NCBI RefSeq assembly: GCF_000237325.1
Contig: NC_017542.1
Span: 1,805,501 to 1,869,500 of the forward strand
From: Paenibacillus polymyxa M1
Lineage (GTDB): Bacteria > Bacillota > Bacilli > Paenibacillales > Paenibacillaceae
Reading direction: 5' to 3'
Length of the DNA: 64,000 nt
Part shown: one piece after another, positions 55,637 to 64,000 of the stretch
Layout of the letters: the number at the start of each line of letters is the position of its first letter
Numbering within the stretch: position 1 is the stretch's first letter
Made by a program: the position numbers and the translations under genes
The notes under the pieces: generated by a model
What the model saw: only the letters and a program-made list of their open reading frames with translations
Databases searched by the model: none
Told to the model about the DNA's origin: nothing

Positions 55637-56578
55637 TTGACCATTCAACGCAAAAAAATATCCATTGTTGGCGCCGGTTTTACCGGTGCCACTACCGCAT
55701 TGCTGCTGGCTCAAAAGGAGTTAGGTGATATCGTACTCATCGATATTCCGCAACTAGAGAATCCGACTAAAGGCAAAGCGCTTGATATTTTGGAAGCTGG
55801 TCCAGTGCAGGGATTTGACACCCAGATCATGGGCACTTCTAATTACGAGGATGCAGCCGACTCGGATATCGTCATTATTACAGCCGGGATCGCGCGCAAG
55901 CCGGGTATGAGCCGTGATGATTTGGTCAATACGAACGCAGGAATTGTAAAATCCGTATGTGAGAATGTGAAGAAGTATGCGCCCGATTCTATCGTCATTA
56001 TTCTGAGTAATCCGGTCGATGCTATGACCTATACTGCATACCAAACGCTTGATTTCCCGAAAAATCGGGTTATTGGTCAATCAGGTGTGCTGGATACAGC
56101 CCGGTATTGTACCTTTATTGCACAGGAATTGAACGTTTCGGTTGAAGACGTGCGCGGCTTCGTTATGGGTGGTCACGGTGATGATATGGTGCCGCTCGTA
56201 CGCTATTCCAGCGTGGGAGGTATACCTATCGAAAACCTGATTTCTCAGGAACGTATCAAGGCGATCGTACAACGTACACGAGTGGGCGGCGGAGAAATCG
56301 TTAACCTATTGGGTAATGGCAGCGCATATTATGCTCCGGCAGCTTCGCTTGCGCAAATGACAGAAGCGATTGTAAAAGATAAAAAACGGATTATTCCAGT
56401 CATTGCTTACCTGGAAGGAGAGTATGGCTATCAGGACTTGTTCCTCGGTGTGCCTACACTTCTTGGCGGTAATGGCATCGAAAAAGTGTTCGAGTTGGAA
56501 TTGACAGCCGAAGAAAAAGCAGCGCTCGATGAATCCGCTGAAGCGGTTCGCAATGTGACTAAAATAGTCAACGTATAG
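55637..56578 (+). CDS. mdh: Malate dehydrogenase (LDH-like, NAD)
   Basis: This 313-residue enzyme has Rossmann GAGFTGAT, Asp in VLIDIPQ (NAD), [17 protein letters not shown], the catalytic His in [11 protein letters not shown] and Arg in [10 protein letters not shown]. It oxidises malate to oxaloacetate. It starts at TTG 55637 after GGAAGGGG, 16 bases after icd, so citZ, icd and mdh are a tight cluster. Confidence 0.95.
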   Translation: MTIQRKKISIVGAGFTGATTALLLAQKELGDIVLIDIPQLENPTKGKALDILEAGPVQGFDTQIMGTSNYEDAADSDIVIITAGIARKPGMSRDDLVNTNAGIVKSVCENVKKYAPDSIVIILSNPVDAMTYTAYQTLDFPKNRVIGQSGVLDTARYCTFIAQELNVSVEDVRGFVMGGHGDDMVPLVRYSSVGGIPIENLISQERIKAIVQRTRVGGGEIVNLLGNGSAYYAPAASLAQMTEAIVKDKKRIIPVIAYLEGEYGYQDLFLGVPTLLGGNGIEKVFELELTAEEKAALDESAEAVRNVTKIVNV

Positions 56579-56613
56579 ATCCGATTTTCTACTAAAATAG
56601 TATACTTTTACTT

Positions 56614-56665
56614 GAAGAGGTGTCCCCTAGCCATCGTTATGGCTGCTGGCCACCTCTTTTATTTT
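56614..56665 (+). terminator. Terminator of citZ-icd-mdh
   Basis: GAAGAGGTG pairs with CACCTCTTT, with an inner AGCCAT-CGTT-ATGGCT hairpin, then T's (56660s). Confidence 0.8.
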
Positions 56666-56709
56666 TTAATAGTCTATTCTTTTTCTTCCTTTTCATTTAA
56701 TATTGAAAA

Positions 56710-56746
56710 TTTCAGTTTGGGTTTGTACCCTCCCCCCAAGCTGAAA
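56710..56746. repeat. Long inverted repeat
   Basis: TTTCAGTTTGGG (56710-56721) pairs with CCCAAGCTGAAA (56735-56746) with one mismatch. It sits between the mdh terminator and the next promoter, and no T run follows. The role is unknown. Confidence 0.45.
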
Positions 56747-56765
56747 CTTTCCCCGTCCTATTCCT

Positions 56766-56793
56766 TTGCTTTGATCCACTTCCCCGGTATAAT
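56766..56793 (+). promoter_or_regulatory. Promoter for the small membrane protein
   Basis: TTGCTT (56766-56771), 16 bases, TATAAT (56788-56793): a vegetative-type promoter about 140 bases before the start. Confidence 0.55.
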
Positions 56794-56932
56794 AGAGTTC
56801 ATATGCACTAATAGTTACATAGAAAAGCATGTCCCAAAACATTGCAAAGATGCTAGTCATTCGTTGGAATATGATCGTTCTATGGAAAAAAAACAGTTTG
56901 TAAGAAAACAAAGAACTGGGAGGTTGTAAAAA

Positions 56933-57349
56933 ATGTTTTTCATTCACATTATTGGATCACTGGCAATGGGCTTTTATTTATTGCTTCCCTTCGTCGTGGG
57001 CAAAATCGACAAATTGGCTCCAAGCGCGCAGGAAGGGACGATATCGGCTGTACAGCTATTGAACCGTCTGGCTCAATTTGCACTGATTCTTGTGCTTATT
57101 AGCGGCATCTATATGATCTTTGTTTGGGATTCTTATTCGGTAGCATGGATCGTTGTTGTGTTGGTGTTGTTTCTTGCCATTTCCGGTATCGCTGGTGCTA
57201 TGGGTAAGCCATTACGCTTGTCATTGGAAGCGGTTCGCAACCAACAGCCGATTACGCAATACGCTGGTAAAATGCGGATGTTCAGCACGCTGCTGGCTGT
57301 CTTCATGATTCTAATTACGATTTTAATGGTATACAGCCATATTATTTAA
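56933..57349 (+). CDS. Small integral membrane protein, conserved hypothetical
   Basis: This 138-residue protein has four predicted membrane segments (about 2-22, 44-64, 72-90, 115-135) and a short cytoplasmic loop (QEGTISAVQLLNRLAQ). It resembles four-helix membrane proteins of the DUF2269/CopD type, but I cannot name it. TGGGAGG fits ATG 56933. A terminator follows. Confidence 0.75.
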   Translation: MFFIHIIGSLAMGFYLLLPFVVGKIDKLAPSAQEGTISAVQLLNRLAQFALILVLISGIYMIFVWDSYSVAWIVVVLVLFLAISGIAGAMGKPLRLSLEAVRNQQPITQYAGKMRMFSTLLAVFMILITILMVYSHII

Positions 57350-57401
57350 TGAACCATTTTAATCGGCCAATTAAATAATGACGAAGGCTAACGTTGAATA
57401 A

Positions 57402-57437
57402 AGCGGTCTGTGCAGAATAAGCACAGGCCGTTTTTTT
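57402..57437 (+). terminator. Rho-independent terminator
   Basis: CGGTCTGTGC (57404-57413) pairs with GCACAGGCCG (57421-57430), then T's. Confidence 0.85.
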
Positions 57438-57562
57438 GTGTGCTCATATAGCTAGTTTTTTCTTTTTTCGTTTAACCGATAAGTTTGTGTGGTAAATCAG
57501 GAGTAGAGTGGATGCAAATGTTGCATCCTAAAAAATATCTGATTTTGAAGGGAGAATGTATA

Positions 57563-58432
57563 ATGGCTAAAAGCAACCAACCTCAGCAAACCTTGCCCCC
57601 ACAGCATCAGGACCAGCAACCGGGGATTGAATCCAAAATGACGCCTGCACCTCAATTCGAAAAACCAACTTACAAAGCGGCTGGCAAGCTCACAGGCAAA
57701 GTTGCACTGATTACTGGTGGAGACAGTGGAATTGGGCGGGCTGTAGCTGTCACGTATGCCAAAGAAGGTGCGGACGTAGCTATCGTCTACTTGAATGAGC
57801 ATAAGGATGCGGAAGAAACCAAGCGTCAAGTCGAACAGGAAGGACGCAAATGCGTGTTGATTCCTGGCGATATCGGAGATGACCAATTTGCCAAAAAAGC
57901 GGTGCAACAGACGGTGAACGAACTGGGCAAGCTCGACATTGTCGTGAACAATGCGGCCGAGCAGCATCCACAGCAAAAGCTGGAGGATATCACCAAAGAA
58001 CAGTTGGAGCGCACGTTCCGTACGAATATCTTCGGTATGTTCTTCCTGACACAAGCGGCATTGCCGCATTTGAAGAAAGGGAGCGCGATCGTCAACACAA
58101 CGTCGATTACCGCGTATGCTGGGAATAAGACACTCATTGATTATTCCTCCACCAAAGGGGCAATCACATCATTCACTCGTTCCCTTTCGCTCAATTTGGC
58201 GGATCAAGGTATTCGGGTGAACGCTGTAGCACCAGGACCGATCTGGACACCGTTAATCCCGTCTACCTTTGATGCAAAAACAGTGAGCGAATTTGGAGGA
58301 GCACAGCCTATGAAACGCCCAGGTCAGCCGGAAGAATTGGCGCCAGCTTATGTGTACCTTGCCTCAGACGATTCGTCTTATGTAAGCGGGCAGGTTATTC
58401 ATATCAATGGCGGTGAAGTTGTAAACGGATAA
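57563..58432 (+). CDS. SDR-family oxidoreductase (general stress type)
   Basis: This 289-residue short-chain dehydrogenase has an extra Gln/Pro-rich N-terminal tail (about 1-45), NAD(P) site TGGDSGIGRA, NNAAEQ, catalytic Ser (SITAYAG), Tyr and Lys (DYSSTKGA) and VAPGPIWTP. It resembles YhxC/YhdF, general stress proteins of Bacillus. The substrate is unknown. ATG 57563 follows GGGAG. Terminators flank the gene. Confidence 0.88.
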   Translation: MAKSNQPQQTLPPQHQDQQPGIESKMTPAPQFEKPTYKAAGKLTGKVALITGGDSGIGRAVAVTYAKEGADVAIVYLNEHKDAEETKRQVEQEGRKCVLIPGDIGDDQFAKKAVQQTVNELGKLDIVVNNAAEQHPQQKLEDITKEQLERTFRTNIFGMFFLTQAALPHLKKGSAIVNTTSITAYAGNKTLIDYSSTKGAITSFTRSLSLNLADQGIRVNAVAPGPIWTPLIPSTFDAKTVSEFGGAQPMKRPGQPEELAPAYVYLASDDSSYVSGQVIHINGGEVVNG

Positions 58433-58443
58433 GAGGATAAAGA

Positions 58444-58484
58444 AAAGGTTGGGGCAGTCTTTTGCTCCGGCCTTTTTTTCTTTT
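58444..58484 (+). terminator. Rho-independent terminator
   Basis: AAAGGTTGGGGCA pairs imperfectly (G-U pairs) with TGCTCCGGCCTTT, followed by T's. Confidence 0.7.
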
Positions 58485-58553
58485 CACAGTGGAACATAAT
58501 GCAGGTAGCCTGTAGAATGAGATTAACTTACATAAAAGGATGGGCAAATTTCT

Positions 58554-60356
58554 ATGAAATCGTTTCGTTTCAGGCTTACCCTGATCATGCTGATTTTGAT
58601 TGGCGTATCTGTCCTTGCTGCTGGAATTACTATGGGACAAATTTTCAAAAATTCGAATATGAAGGTGCTAGAGGAGAACATGGGTCGTGAGATCGACCTG
58701 CTTCGCGCTACTTTCCCATTTGTTAATGCTGATGCCCTATCCAGCACAGATTACGTCTCCTATTATTCTCAGAAGGCGAAGGAAATTGCCCATCTGACCG
58801 ATTCGCGAGTGACCTTCATTCGTAAGGATGGAACGGTGGTGGGTGATTCGTTAAGCGATCCACGCAAGATGGAAAACCATGCATCGCGTGAAGAAATACG
58901 GCAAGCTACGTCGGAGGGAATCGGACGGACGATACGCTACAGTGAAACTTTGCAACGAAACATGCTATACGTCGCTGAGCCTGTTGTATCGGACAAGGGC
59001 TTTGACGGATATATCCGTTTGTCCATGAGTCTGAAAGCGGTGGAAGAGGGAATGCAGCGAGGCTGGACGGCCATCGGGATCGGTCTTGTGTTGCTGTTTA
59101 TTGCTGCTGGACTGATGAGCTATCGTATTGCTCGCAGCCTCACCTCGCCCATTGAACATATTACAGGGGTAGCCAACCGCATTTCAGGACTAGATTATGA
59201 CGCTAGGGTCGGTGTACAGCGCCGGGATGAGGTAGGACAACTGGGTGAAGCTATTAATCGTATGGCCGACAGTCTCCAAAACCAAATGAAAACGATACGT
59301 GACAATGAGGATCTCCTCCAGAGTGTCATGAGTAATATGACAGGCGGGATTCTGATGATTGATGCTCGTGAATGCATAGCGCTTGTCAACCGTGAGTCTG
59401 AGCGTATGCTCGGTGTCGTGGGTAAGCGGGTGACAGACAAGCCGTATCATGAGCTGAAGAAGCACTATGAGCTCACAAAGCTAATTGAGGGCAGTATACA
59501 AAGCCGAGAAAGGCTGCATGGTGAGGTGCATTTGTACAATCCTGAGGAACGACTCGTTTTGCTGGATGGTGTCCCTATGTATGAGGATGAAGGGGGATAC
59601 CGGGGGATGCTGTTCTTGTTGCAGGATATTACAGCTATTCGACGGTTGGAAAATATGCGAAGCGAATTTGTGGCAAACGTATCCCATGAGCTAAAAACAC
59701 CGATTGCCGCAGTCAAGGGTTTTGCCGAGACATTGCTTGGTGGCGGGGTTAAAGATGAGGAAACGGCCCGTTCCTTTTTGCAAATTATATATGACGAAAG
59801 TGAACGACTGAATCGACTGATCGGCGATATTCTGGAGCTTTCCAAAATCGAGTCCAAACGGTCCCCTCTGGATTGCTCTCCGATTCATATCTCATCATTC
59901 ATAGAATCATTGCTGGAGAAACTGAATAATGTAGCTGCCAAAAAAAGAATTACGCTGCACATGGATATCCCGGATGAACTGTTTATGGAGGCAGATGAAG
60001 ATAAGCTTCAGCAGATTTTCCTGAACCTTTTGTCTAATGGCATTAACTATACCCTTGATGGCGGCAAGGTAAAGATCAAGGTTATAACGTTACAACGGGA
60101 CAATGACACGGAAAAGGTCGTATTTACAGTCAGTGATACGGGTATTGGGATACCGAAGAAGGACCTGCCACGTATCTTTGAGCGCTTTTACCGGGTGGAC
60201 AAAGGACGCTCGCGCAACTCGGGCGGAACGGGACTGGGATTGTCCATCGTCAAGCACTTGGTCGATCTACATCATGGTACACTCTCAGTGGAAAGCGAGC
60301 TTGGTTTGGGTACCACGTTTACCGTTGAATTACCGTTATTGCAACAGGAAGAATGA
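58554..60356 (+). CDS. phoR: Sensor histidine kinase PhoR
   Basis: This 600-residue membrane kinase has TM1 (about 7-29), an extracytoplasmic domain (about 35-165), TM2 (about 168-190), HAMP (about 190-245), PAS (about 250-350), HisKA with H near 379 (VANVSHELKTP) and HATPase with N, G1 and G2 boxes (LSNGINYT, DTGIGIP, GGTGLGLS). It senses phosphate starvation and phosphorylates PhoP. In B. subtilis phoP precedes phoR; here phoR comes first. The start is ATG 58554. Confidence 0.92.
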   Translation: MKSFRFRLTLIMLILIGVSVLAAGITMGQIFKNSNMKVLEENMGREIDLLRATFPFVNADALSSTDYVSYYSQKAKEIAHLTDSRVTFIRKDGTVVGDSLSDPRKMENHASREEIRQATSEGIGRTIRYSETLQRNMLYVAEPVVSDKGFDGYIRLSMSLKAVEEGMQRGWTAIGIGLVLLFIAAGLMSYRIARSLTSPIEHITGVANRISGLDYDARVGVQRRDEVGQLGEAINRMADSLQNQMKTIRDNEDLLQSVMSNMTGGILMIDARECIALVNRESERMLGVVGKRVTDKPYHELKKHYELTKLIEGSIQSRERLHGEVHLYNPEERLVLLDGVPMYEDEGGYRGMLFLLQDITAIRRLENMRSEFVANVSHELKTPIAAVKGFAETLLGGGVKDEETARSFLQIIYDESERLNRLIGDILELSKIESKRSPLDCSPIHISSFIESLLEKLNNVAAKKRITLHMDIPDELFMEADEDKLQQIFLNLLSNGINYTLDGGKVKIKVITLQRDNDTEKVVFTVSDTGIGIPKKDLPRIFERFYRVDKGRSRNSGGTGLGLSIVKHLVDLHHGTLSVESELGLGTTFTVELPLLQQEE

Positions 60357-60368
60357 ACTATAATATTT

Positions 60369-60400
60369 TTTACATTGTGTTAACAATGCCGTGATAAAAT
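60369..60400 (+). promoter_or_regulatory. PhoP-box promoter of phoP
   Basis: TTTACA (60369-60374) and TTAACA (60380-60385) are 11 bases apart, a PhoP direct repeat; TAAAAT (60395-60400) is a possible -10. The gene for the response regulator therefore appears self-activated and separate from phoR. Confidence 0.65.
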
Positions 60401-60484
60401 AAACGGGTGTCGCATGAGTATGGAAAAGATTTCAGGATTTTGACCAATGCGCCTTTAACAGGTAAACAGGAGATGAAGTTATTA

Positions 60485-61216
60485 ATGGGACAACGTTTGC
60501 TGGTTATTGAGGATGAACCAACGCTTGCCAGATTGCTATCCTACAATTTGATACAAGAAGGTTTCGAAGTGGACACGGAGGATCATGGCAGTGCTGGGTT
60601 TGAAAGAGCCTCCAGAGAATCCTACGATTTGATCCTGCTGGATTTGATGCTGCCGGGGATGAATGGACTGGATATTCTCAGCAGACTTCGCCATCAGGGG
60701 CTGACAACACCTATCATTATTCTAACCGCTAAAAACGGGGAGGCTGAGGTGGTCCAAGGACTGAAGTCGGGTGCTGATGACTACATCACAAAGCCTTTTG
60801 GCGTTTCTGAGCTACTGGCCCGCGTAACGGCTGTACTGCGAAGAACATCCGGAGGGGATGAAGGAGTGTTGTCTGAACAGAAGGATGGCTCCAAAATTCA
60901 ACTGGGCGAGCTGGAGATCTACCCTGAGAAATATGAAGTCATTCTTGGAGGTCAGTCCATCAGCTTAAGACCGAAGGAATTTGAGGTGCTCCTCTATTTG
61001 TCCCGCAAGCCGGGTGTGGTCCTGACTCGGGATGATCTAATGAATGCCGTGTGGGGCTTTGACTACATCGGCGGTCAACGGACAGTGGATGTACACGTCA
61101 GTTCCTTACGTAAAAAGCTGGAGCTTGATCCCGACTCGGTTCATATTGATTCAATCCGTGGAGTGGGGTACAAGCTGGTTGTAAATAAAAAAAGAAGCGC
61201 TTCTCATTTGTTATAA
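60485..61216 (+). CDS. phoP: Response regulator PhoP
   Basis: This protein of about 243 residues is an OmpR-family regulator: a receiver domain (acidic VIEDEP, phosphorylation Asp in LILLDLMLPGM, Lys in ITKPFG) and a winged HTH (about 145-240; LRPKEFEVLLYLSRKPG, VDVHVSSLRKKLE, RGVGYKL). It activates the phosphate-starvation genes. ATG 60485 is chosen (MGQRLLVIEDEP). The terminator stem overlaps the stop. Confidence 0.93.
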   Translation: MGQRLLVIEDEPTLARLLSYNLIQEGFEVDTEDHGSAGFERASRESYDLILLDLMLPGMNGLDILSRLRHQGLTTPIIILTAKNGEAEVVQGLKSGADDYITKPFGVSELLARVTAVLRRTSGGDEGVLSEQKDGSKIQLGELEIYPEKYEVILGGQSISLRPKEFEVLLYLSRKPGVVLTRDDLMNAVWGFDYIGGQRTVDVHVSSLRKKLELDPDSVHIDSIRGVGYKLVVNKKRSASHLL

Positions 61217-61232
61217 ATGAGGAGCGTTTTTC
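61198..61232 (+). terminator. Terminator of phoP
   Basis: CGCTTCTCATTT (61198-61209) pairs with AAATGAGGAGCG (61215-61226), then TTTTT. It includes the stop codon of phoP. Confidence 0.85.
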
Positions 61233-61275
61233 TCTTTCCAGGCAGTAGCAGTGACTTTTATGTCCATTTTGTGAT

Positions 61276-61329
61276 TTTACATTTAGTTAACAAAAATAGC
61301 CGTTAAAATCAACAAATGACCGATATGAT
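61276..61329 (+). promoter_or_regulatory. PhoP-box promoter of the CBS-MCP gene
   Basis: TTTACA (61276-61281), TTAACA (61287-61292) and TCAACA (61309-61314) fall on one 11-base grid (offsets 0, 11, 33). A -10-like TATGAT lies at 61324-61329. The match to other Pho boxes here is strong. Confidence 0.68.
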
Positions 61330-61373
61330 GTTCCCGTCACTTCAAGTAGTTAAAAAAAGGGGACTTCAGAACG

Positions 61374-62498
61374 ATGATAACGGAACCAAAGACCCAGACG
61401 AGTTCCACTGCCGTGATTGAACGTGAAACGTTCAAGCCGATTACTACCTATGTGCCATGCCGGGAGGTTCCGATCATTGGCACGGATATGTCTTGCAAAG
61501 AACTGTTAGCACTCATGAAAACACAGGAAGATATTCCCTGTGTCATCGTCGTGGATAAAAATGATCTTCCTTTGGGCATCATCATGAGAGATGCGTACAA
61601 TCGTCATTTTACGGGCAGGTTTGCTGCGGCATTGTTCTATGACAAACCGGCTTCTATATTTGCCGATCCCAATACATTAATTGTGGATCTGAAAAGTCCA
61701 GCAGCAGAAATTGTAGAACAGGCGATGATGCGTGAAGTTCAGCGTTTTTACGATTGTTTATTGATAAAGGAAGGGACAAGATTACTCGGTGTATTCACAA
61801 TTCGTGATATCCTGTCTGTCGTTCAGCGAATGCAAAGAGAAGCAGACGAAGACCGGGGCGATGTGATTCGACATAGCTATGACGGAGTCCAGCGTATTCG
61901 GATGACTGTTCTGGATGCAGCGAAAGAGGCCGATGACAGTGTGCAGCTAACCCGCTCAATGAGTGAATTATCCCGCCGTGGCAAAGTGGAACTGGAGGAT
62001 GTTCTGCTTTCTTATCATGCAGTGACGGAGCAAATGAAGCGCCAGCATGAGCAGATGACGGCGTTAACCCAATCGCTCAATGATATTGCGGGCATGGCTT
62101 CATCCATTCGTGCACTGGCAGATCACAGCGGATTGCTGGCGATTAATGCGTCCATTGAAGCGGCTCATGCTGGTGAATACGGACGTGGTTTTCAGATTGT
62201 GTCTCAAGAGGTTCGGAATATGTCACTCCAGACCAAAGCTTTTTCTGTACAGATTACCGGCTTACTTACTCATATCGAGCAAATGCTGCGTGATACCGCT
62301 GAACTGACGGATACGAGTATGCAGCAGATTCATACAGGCTCTAAATTTATATCTGCCGGAACCCAAACGTTTTCCAAATTATTGCAGGCAGTCGATGAAA
62401 TAGAGGCTAAAAACAGCGAAATGTCCCGTTCCGCAGAAGAAGCGGCCTTGAATGCAGCCGGAATTGCACAGGAGCTTGAACTCATGCTGAGTTCTTGA
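61374..62498 (+). CDS. Soluble CBS-domain / methyl-accepting-chemotaxis-like fusion protein
   Basis: This 374-residue cytosolic protein has an N-terminal CBS pair (about 28-165; IPCVIVVDKNDLPLGIIMRD and LLGVFTIRDILS), then a long coiled coil (about 175-374) carrying the hairpin tip of MCP signalling domains: LADHSGLLAINASIEAAHAG and EYGRGFQIVSQEVRNMS, near residue 245-275. There is no transmembrane segment. CBS pairs bind adenosine nucleotides, so it may couple energy or nucleotide state to CheA (inference). It stands alone between phoP and pstB2 with its own Pho box. This fusion is unusual. Confidence 0.85.
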   Translation: MITEPKTQTSSTAVIERETFKPITTYVPCREVPIIGTDMSCKELLALMKTQEDIPCVIVVDKNDLPLGIIMRDAYNRHFTGRFAAALFYDKPASIFADPNTLIVDLKSPAAEIVEQAMMREVQRFYDCLLIKEGTRLLGVFTIRDILSVVQRMQREADEDRGDVIRHSYDGVQRIRMTVLDAAKEADDSVQLTRSMSELSRRGKVELEDVLLSYHAVTEQMKRQHEQMTALTQSLNDIAGMASSIRALADHSGLLAINASIEAAHAGEYGRGFQIVSQEVRNMSLQTKAFSVQITGLLTHIEQMLRDTAELTDTSMQQIHTGSKFISAGTQTFSKLLQAVDEIEAKNSEMSRSAEEAALNAAGIAQELELMLSS

Positions 62499-62502
62499 TC
62501 AT

Positions 62503-62556
62503 TTTACATACCGTTAACAAATCCACCACACTGAATTTACACACAGCTTATATAAT
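62503..62556 (+). promoter_or_regulatory. PhoP-box promoter of pstB2-phoU
   Basis: TTTACA (62503), TTAACA (62514), ACCACA (62525) and TTTACA (62536) sit on a perfect 11-base grid, and the -10 TATAAT is at 62551-62556. This is the clearest Pho box in the window. Confidence 0.75.
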
Positions 62557-62625
62557 CTTCATATTGTGCAAATCAGGTGCAATGCTTGAGGACCATAACT
62601 GCAACACGAAGGAGATCATAAATCC

Positions 62626-63384
62626 ATGAATGATTCCGTAATCCGGATTGATAAGCTGAATTTGTATTATGAAAAATTCCACGCGCTGAAACATATAAAC
62701 CTGGATATTCCTGAAAAAACGGTAACAGCCTTCATCGGCCCATCCGGCTGCGGCAAATCAACCTTGCTACGTACGCTGAACCGGATGAATGATATGATAC
62801 CGGGAACACGTATTGAAGGCACCGTGAGCATCGCAGGTCAAGATATATACGGCGATACTATGGAAGTAGAAATGCTGCGTAAACAGGTGGGAATGGTTTT
62901 TCAACAGCCTAACCCGTTTCCCAAATCCATTTATGATAACGTGGCCTATGGCCCGCGTTTGCATGGAATTCGGCAAAAGGACAAGTTAGATGAACTGGTG
63001 GAGCAAAGTCTGCGGCAGGCAGCACTTTGGGAAGAGGTTAAAAATTTTCTGAAGCGTTCTGCTCTGAGCTTGTCCGGCGGGCAACAACAACGGCTATGCA
63101 TTGCCCGGGCGCTTGCTGTACAGCCAGATATTTTACTCATGGACGAGGCGACATCTGCGTTGGACCCGATCTCGACGATGAAAATTGAAGAACTGGTTCA
63201 AGAATTAAGAGACACGTATACTATCGTCATGGTGACGCATAACATGCATCAGGCAGCGCGTGTGTCTGGTCGAACTGCGTTCTTTTTGAATGGGGTTGTA
63301 GTGGAGGCAGCGGATACTGAGACGATGTTTTCCACGCCACAGGATTCACGTACGGAAGATTATATTTCCGGGCGTTTTGGCTAA
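62626..63384 (+). CDS. pstB: Phosphate ABC transporter ATP-binding protein PstB (second copy)
   Basis: This 252-residue ATPase has Walker [34 protein letters not shown], Walker [14 protein letters not shown] and the switch His in VTHNM. It is a close paralogue of the pstB at 48262, lacking the N-terminal extension. It is followed at 63424 by phoU. GAAGGAG fits ATG 62626. Confidence 0.93.
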   Translation: MNDSVIRIDKLNLYYEKFHALKHINLDIPEKTVTAFIGPSGCGKSTLLRTLNRMNDMIPGTRIEGTVSIAGQDIYGDTMEVEMLRKQVGMVFQQPNPFPKSIYDNVAYGPRLHGIRQKDKLDELVEQSLRQAALWEEVKNFLKRSALSLSGGQQQRLCIARALAVQPDILLMDEATSALDPISTMKIEELVQELRDTYTIVMVTHNMHQAARVSGRTAFFLNGVVVEAADTETMFSTPQDSRTEDYISGRFG

Positions 63385-63423
63385 AGCCAAATTGATGATT
63401 ATGCGAGAAGGGGTGACTTCGAA

Positions 63424-64000
63424 ATGATACGTAGAAAAGGTTTTGATGAAGGATTAGAAGAACTGAGAGCCGTACTGCGCGAAATGGGTGCACACGTTTC
63501 GAAGGCGCTCGATCAGGCTATTGAATGTTTGCAGACCCAAAATACAGAAATGGCCCAGCAGGTAGTCAAAAATGATGCATCCCTCAATACAATGGAAGAA
63601 AATATTCTGGATATGGGCTCCAAGCTCATAATTACCCAGCAACCGGTAGCGAAGGATTTACGCCGGATCATTGTTGCATTTAAAATTTCCAGTGATTTGG
63701 AGCGTATGGGCGATTTGGCACTTGATATTGCCAAGGTCACACTTCGCTTGGAAGGGCAACAGGCGATGAAGCCGTTGGTAGATATTCCACACATGGCTTC
63801 CATTGTTAAAGAAATGATCGACAATGCGATCAAATCCTATTTGGATGAAAATACAGATCTGGCCTACAAAATGGCTAAAGAGGATGATCGTGTGGATTCC
63901 ATGTACAGCCACATGATCAGCGATCTATACGCTTTTATGGTAGAAAAGCCAGCAGAGGCTTCACAAGCCATGTTGCAATTGCTTGTAGGACGGTACATTG
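63424..64000 (+). CDS. phoU: Phosphate-signalling protein PhoU (partial at window end)
   Basis: This frame gives MIRRKGFDEGLEELRAVLREM, a PhoU-type helical bundle, with KDLRRIIVAFKISSDLERMGDLALDIAK (metal-binding D/E motif). It runs past base 64000. PhoU restrains PhoR when phosphate is plentiful. GAAGGGGTG fits ATG 63424. At least 192 residues lie in the window; a full PhoU has about 215-220. Confidence 0.9.
   Translation, partial: MIRRKGFDEGLEELRAVLREMGAHVSKALDQAIECLQTQNTEMAQQVVKNDASLNTMEENILDMGSKLIITQQPVAKDLRRIIVAFKISSDLERMGDLALDIAKVTLRLEGQQAMKPLVDIPHMASIVKEMIDNAIKSYLDENTDLAYKMAKEDDRVDSMYSHMISDLYAFMVEKPAEASQAMLQLLVGRYI

Noticed and set aside
56612..56929. 105-codon frame after mdh
   Set aside because: It begins inside the mdh terminator and spans the dyad and a promoter.
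57497..58069. 190-codon minus-strand frame opposite the SDR gene
   Set aside because: Shadow; no start signal.
1..64000. CRISPR arrays, rRNA, tRNA or a replication origin
   Set aside because: No regularly spaced repeats, no tRNA- or rRNA-like sequence and no DnaA-box cluster was noticed by eye.

Overview
The window looks like a chromosomal segment of a low-to-mid G+C, endospore-forming Firmicute, most likely Paenibacillus and close to the P. polymyxa group. The evidence is strong AGGAGG ribosome-binding sites, frequent TTG/GTG starts, sporulation genes (cotJABC, ytrH/ytrI, ytvI, yheA and YheC/YheD-type genes), Bacillales-type gene order (ytoI-ytrI-ytrH-dnaE-accD-accA-pyk; citZ-icd-mdh) and a PL10 pectate lyase. 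This assignment rests on reading the proteins by eye; no database search was run.

Layout. 1-2.7 kb is an AT-rich, partly decayed accessory patch. It holds the 3' part of a putative toxin-like protein with an in-frame TGA, a small membrane-anchored partner, three tiny ORFs and ymaF. 2.7-6.3 kb has two divergent manganese catalases and an IS3-family element (4764-6249) that sits in the loop of the terminator between two convergent genes. 6.3-14.5 kb has two HD-GYP proteins around yunD, a YfkAB radical SAM protein, a CNNM/CBS membrane protein and cotJABC. 14.5-19.8 kb is an AT-rich Amadori-product (fructosamine) operon: a GntR repressor divergent from frlB, frlD, a Dcu-type transporter and frlC. 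19.8-25.6 kb has a TPR glycosyltransferase, a giant GT-GT-methyltransferase fusion, a second methyltransferase and a HAD phosphatase. 25.7-32.5 kb is a minus-strand operon of five YheC/YheD-type ATP-grasp proteins and one GNAT acetyltransferase, divergent from yheA.

33-44.3 kb is conserved core: ytoI, sporulation genes ytrI/ytrH, dnaE, a PgpA-like gene, accD-accA and pyk. 44.3-49.2 kb has a LysR regulator divergent from pstS-pstC-pstA-pstB. 49.3-52.7 kb has a pectate lyase, a thioesterase, fxsA and ytvI. 53-56.6 kb is citZ-icd-mdh. 56.9-64 kb has a small membrane protein, an SDR oxidoreductase, phoR, phoP, a CBS-methyl-accepting fusion protein, a second pstB and the start of phoU.

How the parts connect. 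The right half is dominated by phosphate control. PhoR/PhoP probably drive pst, phoP itself, the CBS-MCP gene and pstB2-phoU, because all four promoters carry TTTACA/TTAACA-like hexamers at 11-bp (or 22-bp) periodicity. The most unusual items are the five-member ATP-grasp/GNAT array, next to the glycosyltransferase-methyltransferase genes; the soluble CBS-MCP protein with a Pho box; the frl operon with a Dcu-type transporter; and the IS that split a terminator. No rRNA, tRNA or CRISPR array was seen.
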